Made by a program: the position numbers and the translations under genes. A stretch of DNA of 64,000 bases from Phycisphaerae bacterium (GTDB taxonomy: Bacteria; Planctomycetota; Phycisphaerae; Phycisphaerales; UBA1924), in assembly GCA_022180725.1 (NCBI GenBank), contig BQMO01000001.1, forward strand, positions 186,001-250,000. Reading direction: 5' to 3'. This document shows, piece by piece, positions 56,582 through 64,000 of this stretch. A model generated the notes under the pieces. The model was not told the origin of the DNA, ran no database searches, and saw only the letters and a program-made list of their open reading frames with translations. Within the stretch, counting starts at the first letter, position 1; the number at the start of each line of letters is the position of its first letter.

Positions 56582-57640
56582 TTACGCCCCGAACGCCCGT
56601 GCCGCAAACCGCCCACGCTCCGCCGCGCAGTCCATCCCCTGGTCCGGCAACTTCACCCATCGCGCCGGCCTGCCCAACCCCTTCTCGATCTCCCGCTCCA
56701 GCCGCCCGGGCATGCACAACGCCCGTGTGTTCGTCGACGCCAGCACCAGCCCCCCCGGCCTCAACACCCCCGCGGCCTCGCGGACCAGCCGCGCGTAGTC
56801 CGCTTCGGCGCTCCACGCCCGAACGCCCTTCTTCTTCGACCCCGCCGCGTAACTCGGAGGGTCCAGCACGATCAGGTCGTACGCCATCCCCTTCCGTTTC
56901 GCATACCCCAGAAACTCGAACGTGTCCATCTTCGCGAAGCGGTGCGCCGCCGCGTCCAGCCCGTTGTGCGCGAAGTTCCGCTTCCCCCACTCCAGGTACC
57001 GCCCCGACACGTCCACGCTCGCCGTCACCGCCCCCGCCCGCGCCGCCGCCGCCGAGAACCCGCACGTGTACGCGAACGTGTTGAGCACGGTGGGCGTCGG
57101 CCGCCCCTTCGCCGCGTTCTCCGCCGTACGCCGCGTGACCCACTCCGCGACGAACCGACGGTTCTCACGCTGATCGAGGAACAGCCCGGTTGACAGCCCG
57201 TCCCATAGCCGCACCTCGAGCGTCAGCCCGTGCTCGCGGATCAGCACCGCCTCGGGCAGCGCCTCCCCCGCCGCGGGCGTCGGGCTGGTCGCCTCCGCCG
57301 GCAACACCCCGCCCAGCGACGATCGATCCTTCACGAACGGCTTGAAGTACACCGCACGCACACCCAGAGGCCGCAACGCCGCAAGCACGGCCTGCGCCTC
57401 CGTCACAGCATCGAACCGCGCCGGCGCCAGGCCCTCGTGCACGTTCAGCGTTGCGCCCTCGCCGTACACGTCGATGTACACACCGTCGATGCCGTCGCCG
57501 CTCCCGCAGAACGCGCGACAGGCCGATGTCACGCCGGATTCGATCAACCCGCGCCGCTTCGCCAAGGCCCGCGGGAGCATCGCGGCCAGGATCGCGCCCG
57601 CATGCTTTGTGACCGCAGGTTTTCCCTGTCGTGATGACAC
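56582..57640 (-). CDS. Class I rRNA methyltransferase, RlmI-like
   Basis: This 352-residue SAM enzyme has an N-terminal part resembling the PUA-like/RlmI region (GDGIDGVYIDVYGEG, TGLFLDQRENRRFV) and a C-terminal Rossmann domain with VLNTFAYTCGFSAAAARAGA, VDVSGRYLEWGKRNFAHNGL and the catalytic-loop-like LIVLDPPSY. These match the RlmI/RlmK group that makes 5-methylcytosine in 23S rRNA, but the exact target is not certain. The start GTG 57640 is followed by a basic segment; no clear SD. It overlaps the divergent upstream region of the lipoprotein gene. Confidence 0.8.
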   Translation of the reverse strand: MSSRQGKPAVTKHAGAILAAMLPRALAKRRGLIESGVTSACRAFCGSGDGIDGVYIDVYGEGATLNVHEGLAPARFDAVTEAQAVLAALRPLGVRAVYFKPFVKDRSSLGGVLPAEATSPTPAAGEALPEAVLIREHGLTLEVRLWDGLSTGLFLDQRENRRFVAEWVTRRTAENAAKGRPTPTVLNTFAYTCGFSAAAARAGAVTASVDVSGRYLEWGKRNFAHNGLDAAAHRFAKMDTFEFLGYAKRKGMAYDLIVLDPPSYAAGSKKKGVRAWSAEADYARLVREAAGVLRPGGLVLASTNTRALCMPGRLEREIEKGLGRPARWVKLPDQGMDCAAERGRFAARAFGA

Positions 57641-57678
57641 GCCGCATCGTACCGGCGGTGCTCGCCCAATACTTCCGC

Positions 57679-58275
57679 ATGTTTCACACGTGGATCGGCC
57701 TGTTCATCGCGGCCGCCATGCTCGCGGGCTGCACGATCTTCAAGACACCCGACGGCCACAGGCTGTGGTCGGCCCACGGTACAACCGCCGTACAGGCCAA
57801 AATCGGTACGCCGGACATGATCGAAGAGCGGGAGTCGTACTACTTCGGCCCGTACACCTCCACGACCTACACCTACCTCGACCGTGGGTACACGGTGGGC
57901 TTTGTCAATCACCTCGTGCGGAGCGTGCGCGTGATCGCCGATCAGGACCGGGCGGATGTCGAACGCCGCGTGCGTGCGTACCGCGAGGAAGTCCCGAAAC
58001 TCCCGATCGGTGCGCCGGCCCACGAGGCTATCGCGGTGTTCGGCCCGCCCAATCACGTGGACGTGCAACGCGTCGTGGACGGCATCACGCACGGCGTCTA
58101 CGCGGGGACGTATCAGGGTGAGTTGCCTTCAGCGCCAGGTGAGCAAGCCCTCTGCTACTGGGCCGCGCGGAATGTGTGCGTGGTTATCGAGAGTGGACAC
58201 GTCGTCAACGTCCGGCCGCTTACACAATGGGACATCGGCGTGATGCGACGCAGCTCACGTGAAGGCGAACCGTGA
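57679..58275 (+). CDS. Hypothetical lipoprotein
   Basis: This 198-residue protein starts at ATG 57679 (MFHTWIGLFIAAAMLAGC) with a lipobox Cys; an upstream ATG at 57634 gives a longer signal (33 residues before Cys). The mature part has a short alpha/beta pattern with aromatic-rich YYFGPYTSTTYTYLDRGYTV and a conserved-looking APAHEAIAVFGPPNHVDVQR. The GTPDMIEERESYYFG segment resembles envelope proteins of the SmpA/BamE kind, but weakly. It precedes the hairpin cluster and the metal efflux operon. Confidence 0.65.
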   Translation: MFHTWIGLFIAAAMLAGCTIFKTPDGHRLWSAHGTTAVQAKIGTPDMIEERESYYFGPYTSTTYTYLDRGYTVGFVNHLVRSVRVIADQDRADVERRVRAYREEVPKLPIGAPAHEAIAVFGPPNHVDVQRVVDGITHGVYAGTYQGELPSAPGEQALCYWAARNVCVVIESGHVVNVRPLTQWDIGVMRRSSREGEP

Positions 58276-58276
58276 C

Positions 58277-58445
58277 GCACTCCTCACCCCCGCTCTGCGG
58301 GCGGAAGCCGGGGGGAGGAGTTCCTTCTTTAGGAAGTTGTGGCGAGTCCGCGAGCCGGTGGAGCCTTCGCCACCCTTGGGCTCGTTTAGCGCGGGGCCGT
58401 TCCGAGACATCCCGGCCCCGCCGAGAAACCGCCGGTATTCTCGGC
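58277..58445. repeat. Cluster of inverted repeats (five hairpins)
   Basis: In 170 bases the following fold: CCCGC/GCGGG with a TCT loop near 58290-58302; TTCCT/AGGAA at 58321-58335; GTGGCGA/TCGCCAC at 58339-58373; CGGGGCCG/CGGCCCCG at 58392-58420; GCCGAGAA/TTCTCGGC at 58420-58445. No gene is supported here, and the total gap from 58276 to 58586 is 311 bases. It may be a small RNA, a palindromic repeat cluster, or a composite terminator for the lipoprotein transcript. Confidence 0.5.
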
Positions 58446-58541
58446 CACATGCCTTGAACTCTCGCCTCCTCCTCGCCCTGATGGCGTCGCTGGTCTACAG
58501 CCTGTAAAAGCGGCGAATGGTGACCTGTCATCCCGCATAAC

Positions 58542-58565
58542 CCAATGCCATTGGACCGATATACT
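58542..58565 (+). promoter_or_regulatory. Operator-like palindrome and -10 box of the efflux operon
   Basis: CCAATG C CATTGG at 58542-58554 is a perfect 13-base palindrome directly before TATACT (58560-58565), a good -10 box. The -35 is weak. This placement is typical of a metal-responsive regulator controlling a promoter, and the ATG of the first efflux-cluster gene lies at 58587. Confidence 0.5.
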
Positions 58566-58586
58566 CCGACGCTTCACAACCTCGGA

Positions 58587-59018
58587 ATGACCCGAAATCG
58601 CTTCCATCCCGCCCTTTCCTGGCTCTGCCTGATCTGGTTCGGGCTGACCAACACGCTGTTCGCCGGCGGGATGGTGGTCTGCCGCGATGGCCACGGCGGG
58701 TCTCGAATCGAGTGGGGATGCACTCAGAATGCCAACAACGAGTGCGTGACGAGTTGCGGGTCGGACGCCGACGAACCCGAGGACGACACAGAACCGGCGC
58801 ACCCGTGTGACGACACGCCGATCAAGGGTGATCCCCAACTCACGAAGGCATCGCTGCGCACGACGAGTCATGAGTTGGTTCCGGTCCAGGGGATTCTGGC
58901 GGCGATCACCATTGGGTTCGATCCGCCGCCCCCATCACGGCACCATGGGTATCGCGATCGGCCTCCGCGACCGCCTGACTCGCTTCGGTGCTTGCGAGCC
59001 GTGATTCTCCTCGTCTAG
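58587..59018 (+). CDS. Small exported protein preceding the efflux operon
   Basis: This 143-residue protein starts at ATG 58587 with an N-terminal hydrophobic segment (FHPALSWLCLIWFGLTNTLFAGG, about 5-27). The mature part has five cysteines (VVCRDGHGGSRIEWGC, NECVTSCGSDADEPEDD, HPCDD), acidic Asp/Glu stretches and two histidine spots, fitting a periplasmic metal-binding protein. The C-terminus is Pro/Arg-rich. It is 138 bases before the TolC-like gene and probably belongs to the same operon. Not a family I recognise. Confidence 0.6.
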   Translation: MTRNRFHPALSWLCLIWFGLTNTLFAGGMVVCRDGHGGSRIEWGCTQNANNECVTSCGSDADEPEDDTEPAHPCDDTPIKGDPQLTKASLRTTSHELVPVQGILAAITIGFDPPPPSRHHGYRDRPPRPPDSLRCLRAVILLV

Positions 59019-59156
59019 GCCGTGGGATTTTCCTTGCGGTCCGCTGCGGGACCGCCCGAGGCATGGTCGCGCCCGCGTCATGGGTGCGGCTTGCGATGGC
59101 CATCGGCCATCCCCTCCCCACGCGTCACCTGACTCTCCACCTCCCGAGGACCCCCG

Positions 59157-60608
59157 ATGCATCCACGCGCTACCCAAGCCGCGCGAGCAGGCCGAACCCT
59201 TGTGCCGTGCGCTGCCATTCTGATGATGATCCAACTCACGGGCTGCGCCGCTCAACGGCCCGATCCAGGGGCCGAAGCGGCCGCTTCAACGGCGATCGGC
59301 CTCGGCCAGGCCATTGAGTTCCGAACCGACGGCGGTCCGCTCGACGAACTACCGGAAAGCAGAGACGTGCTGACATTGGGCGACGCCGTGCGCCGCGCCG
59401 CGACCACCGACCCTGGACTCCAGGCGGCCCTCGCCCGCGTCCGGATCGCGCTGGCCGACGCTGACCAAGCCCGCCTGCTGCCGAATCCCGTGCTCAACTT
59501 CGTTCTGCGCTGGGGGCCGGGCAAGCCGCAGATCGAGGTGTCCCTCGCCCAGGACCTGATCCAGGCGTTCAGGATTCCGCGACAGTCCAGCGCGGCGGAT
59601 AACCGGCTTCGCCAGGCCGCGGCGGACGCGGTCACGGTGGCGCTCGACACCGTGGCGGAGGTCCAGGAGCGTTATGTCGCCGTCCAGACGCTGGAATCAC
59701 TCGTGCCCGTCTACGCCGAGCGCCGGGGGTTGCTGGACAAGCTGGTGGCCACCGCCCGGGCGCGGCTTGAGGCGCAAGAAGGCACGCGCAGTGATCTGAC
59801 CACCCTCGAAGCGCAGCGCGTCGAACTCGACGTTGACATCGCCGAAGCCAACCGGCAGCTCCAGGAGGAACGCCTCCGTCTGGCGCGGTTGATCGGCGAA
59901 CCCTCCGGTTCGGCCGCCTGGCGGGTCGATCCGTGGATCGCGCCCGCGCTTGCCTCCAACGTCGAATCCCGATGGGTCGACGCCGCTTTGCAGAACCGGC
60001 CCGAGGTGCAATCCGTGGCTTGGACACTCGCCGCACTCGGCGACGACGCGGCCCTCGCGCGTCTCCTGCCGTGGGATGGGTTCGGCGTGGGGATCGATGC
60101 CCAGCGCGACGACGACTGGTCCGTCGGGCCCTCGGTTTCAACACCCATACCCGTGTTTGACATGGGCCAGGCCAGGCGAGCCCGCGTGACGGCCGAGCAG
60201 ATCGAGGCTCGCCACAACCTCACACTCGCCAAGCGCAAGGTCGTGGAAGAGGTCCGCGTGGCGTTCCAGTCGTTCGACGCCAGCGCCGCCAATCTGAAGC
60301 GGATCCAATCAGAGTTGGTCCCCCTCCAGCAGCAGCGCCGTCAGCAGGCGGAGGATGCCTACCGGGCAGGGCAGACCGACGTCACGGCTCTGTTTCTCGC
60401 CGAGCAGGACCTTCGCGCGGCGCGCGCGAGGTCGATCGAAGTTGAACAGCAGATGTCGATCGCACTGATCCGCCTGCAACGGGCGGTTGGCGGCCCGGGC
60501 GTAGCCGCGTCGCTCGGCGAGTCCCCGCCAAACACCCAGCCCGCAACGCCCGTCTCTTCCGCCCCACTCGCCCCCGCCCACATCGTCTCGCACGCCTCGA
60601 ACCACTGA
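59157..60608 (+). CDS. TolC-family outer membrane factor of metal efflux
   Basis: This 483-residue protein has a lipoprotein-like signal (MIQLTGC, Cys30) and the coiled-coil-rich outer membrane efflux protein fold: DAVRRAATTDPGLQAALARV, ADADQARLLPNPVLNFVLRW, and a second half with EEVRVAFQSFDASAANLKRI and AYRAGQTDVTALFLAEQDLR. It forms the outer membrane channel of an RND pump with the adaptor and CzcA/CusA-type protein that follow at 36 and 57 bases. ATG 59157 is used. Metal specificity is unknown. Confidence 0.88.
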   Translation: MHPRATQAARAGRTLVPCAAILMMIQLTGCAAQRPDPGAEAAASTAIGLGQAIEFRTDGGPLDELPESRDVLTLGDAVRRAATTDPGLQAALARVRIALADADQARLLPNPVLNFVLRWGPGKPQIEVSLAQDLIQAFRIPRQSSAADNRLRQAAADAVTVALDTVAEVQERYVAVQTLESLVPVYAERRGLLDKLVATARARLEAQEGTRSDLTTLEAQRVELDVDIAEANRQLQEERLRLARLIGEPSGSAAWRVDPWIAPALASNVESRWVDAALQNRPEVQSVAWTLAALGDDAALARLLPWDGFGVGIDAQRDDDWSVGPSVSTPIPVFDMGQARRARVTAEQIEARHNLTLAKRKVVEEVRVAFQSFDASAANLKRIQSELVPLQQQRRQQAEDAYRAGQTDVTALFLAEQDLRAARARSIEVEQQMSIALIRLQRAVGGPGVAASLGESPPNTQPATPVSSAPLAPAHIVSHASNH

Positions 60609-60644
60609 ACTCGGCCGTCCTCATCCAGGCCGGAGAAGCAACCC

Positions 60645-61985
60645 ATGATTCACAAGAACCCGACCCGCCGTTCACTCTCTCCCATCCTCAGGCCAACCGG
60701 CGCGCTTCTGCTCGCGTTGGGGCTGCTGGCACCGATGGCCTCATGTAAGAAGCACCAGGAAGGTGATGGGCACGATCACGGCACACCCACCGCCAAGGAC
60801 CCGCACCCCGAAGGTGACGGCCACGACCACGGCTCGGGTGAGGATCACGCCGACGAGGTCAAGTTGACTGGCGAGGCCGTCGAGCGCTACGGCATCAAGA
60901 TCGGCGAGGCCCAGATGTGGCTGCTCAAACCGACGTTCGTGGCGCCCGCGCGCGTGGGATTCAACACCGAGGCGATGGCCCACGTCGGATCGCCGCTCCG
61001 CGGCCGGGCGGTTGAGATCAAGGTGCGGCTGGGCGACCAGGTCCAGAAGAACGATCCGCTCGTCATCGTCGAGAGCCCCGAACTCGGCCAGGCTCAGGCC
61101 GAGTTCCTAATGAAGCGGACCGCCGCGCAGACCACGGCACCCCAGGTGGACCTTGCCAAGGCTGCATGGGATCGTGCGAAGAGTCTGCTCGAACAATCCC
61201 AGGGCATCTCGCTGACCGAGGTTCAGAAGCGCGAGGCCGAGTACAAGGCTGCGGTGGCGAGCCTCAAGTCCGCCGAGGCGACGGCGGTCGCCGCCGAGAA
61301 CGCGCTGCACCTCCTCGGGATGGACCAGAAAGCGGTGGACGACCTCGCCTCGACCGGCGAGATCGCGCCGCGGTACACCATCCGGGCCGCCATCGGTGGC
61401 CAGGTCGTGCAGCGCGAAGTCACGCTGGGGGAGTTGGTCAACCCCGAGCGAGAGTCGCTGATGGTGCTCGCGGACACCAGCACCCTGTGGGTCCTGGCGG
61501 ATGTACCGGAGGCGAGGCTTCCATCAATCGCGATCGGAGCCAAGGCGTGGGTGGTCGTCGGTTCGGGTACGGCCCACACGTACGAAGGCGCCGTCGCGTT
61601 CATCGCACCGCTGGTTGACCCGTCCACCCGCACCGTCCAGGTGCGCATTGAGGTTCCCAGCACGGCGCTCGGCAACGGCGCGGTCAGACCTGGGATGTTC
61701 GCGCAAGTCGAGATCGTCGCGGCTTCACCCGACGGCGCAGAGCCCGTGCCGCAGGTCGCGGTTCCGCAGGAGGCGGTGCAGACGGTCGAGGGCGGCCCCG
61801 CCGTGTTCGTGCCTGTTCCCGGCGAGCCCAACACGTTCCAGAAGCGGGCCCTTACGGTCGGGCCGGTCGTAGGCGGCCTGGTGCCGGTCCTGGCGGGCCT
61901 GGTCGAAGGCGAGAAGTTTGTCGAGGCCGGGTCGTTCATCCTGAAGGCCGAACTTGGGAAAAGTTCGGCCGCGCACGAGCATTGA
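60645..61985 (+). CDS. RND efflux periplasmic adaptor, His-rich N-terminus
   Basis: This 446-residue membrane fusion protein has a signal and lipid-box-like Cys (APMASCKKH), then a histidine-rich metal-binding-like segment about 35-70 in which EGDGHDHG occurs twice (HQEGDGHDHGTPTAK, PHPEGDGHDHGSGEDH). The adaptor core follows: HVGSPLRGRAVEIKVRLGDQ, VESPELGQAQAEFLMK, YTIRAAIGGQVVQREVTLGE, and PGMFAQVEIVA. This is the CzcB/CusB pattern. It sits between the outer membrane factor and the pump. The His segment suggests Zn, Co, Ni or Cu. Confidence 0.9.
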   Translation: MIHKNPTRRSLSPILRPTGALLLALGLLAPMASCKKHQEGDGHDHGTPTAKDPHPEGDGHDHGSGEDHADEVKLTGEAVERYGIKIGEAQMWLLKPTFVAPARVGFNTEAMAHVGSPLRGRAVEIKVRLGDQVQKNDPLVIVESPELGQAQAEFLMKRTAAQTTAPQVDLAKAAWDRAKSLLEQSQGISLTEVQKREAEYKAAVASLKSAEATAVAAENALHLLGMDQKAVDDLASTGEIAPRYTIRAAIGGQVVQREVTLGELVNPERESLMVLADTSTLWVLADVPEARLPSIAIGAKAWVVVGSGTAHTYEGAVAFIAPLVDPSTRTVQVRIEVPSTALGNGAVRPGMFAQVEIVAASPDGAEPVPQVAVPQEAVQTVEGGPAVFVPVPGEPNTFQKRALTVGPVVGGLVPVLAGLVEGEKFVEAGSFILKAELGKSSAAHEH

Positions 61986-62042
61986 TTCACCCGACCGAGC
62001 ACCGCGTCAGGAATGACCATCTTCGCTGCAACGAGACCGACC

Positions 62043-64000
<1,958 letters not shown>

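Overview
The window is GC-rich, densely coding DNA from a planctomycete, most likely of the class Phycisphaerae. The placement rests on lineage-typical signs read in the sequence. These are a truncated surface protein with a LEPR-XLL-type N-terminal motif (PLEARQLLF), two exported proteins with PEP-CTERM-like tails (PAPGSLALVGLGGLVALRRRR-type and PSPGAGMLLGLGLL-type), and dispersed GCCCG hairpins. No rRNA, tRNA, CRISPR array or intact insertion sequence was seen.

Layout. 1-3068: the start of a LEPR-XLL surface protein leaving the left edge, a 528-base gap and a multi-pass membrane protein. 3081-10113 (minus): nuoJKLMN, the proton-pumping membrane half of complex I, tightly packed; the other nuo genes are not here. 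10251-13507 (plus): pgsA, then a fluoride riboswitch followed by crcB/fluC, a DUF190 gene, a small unknown gene and an MFS transporter, with overlapping or nearly overlapping genes. 13519-15022 (minus): a DNA methyltransferase overlapping a type II-like restriction endonuclase gene that carries an in-frame TAG. 15195-24121: an M24 peptidase, a very large hybrid sensor kinase starting at TTG behind a strong Shine-Dalgarno, and mutS.

24057-31073: a zinc-ribbon membrane protein, a thioredoxin-fold protein, a PEP-CTERM-like exported protein behind an elaborate structured leader, a minus-strand run (S41 protease, tsaD, release-factor-like protein) and hflX. 31093-35256: small hypotheticals, a TPR lipoprotein, then a fused ArsR-methyltransferase regulator with a perfect palindrome at its start, directly upstream of ahcY (S-adenosylhomocysteine recycling). 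35335-46054: lepA with an unusual insertion, a methyltransferase, secreted and TPR proteins, endonuclease IV divergent from an SDR, a cysteine-rich secreted protein, a GDSL hydrolase and glutamate dehydrogenase.

46341-57640: mainly minus-strand housekeeping genes: gyrA translationally coupled to a STAS-domain gene and an ABC ATPase, rpsA, prfC (RF3) and an RlmI-like methyltransferase. A 26-codon hydrophobic mini-ORF lies upstream of an unknown secreted protein. 57679-64000: a lipoprotein, a cluster of hairpins, and a heavy-metal efflux operon (small exported protein, TolC-like outer membrane factor, His-rich adaptor, CzcA/CusA-type RND pump) running off the right edge.

The best candidates for something new are the structured leader at 25402-25507, the riboswitch-led operon with two genes of unknown role in fluoride stress, the ArsR-methyltransferase/ahcY module with its start-site palindrome, and the recurring GCCCG hairpins with TCC loops. 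All functional calls come from reading motifs in the sequence; no database search was run.
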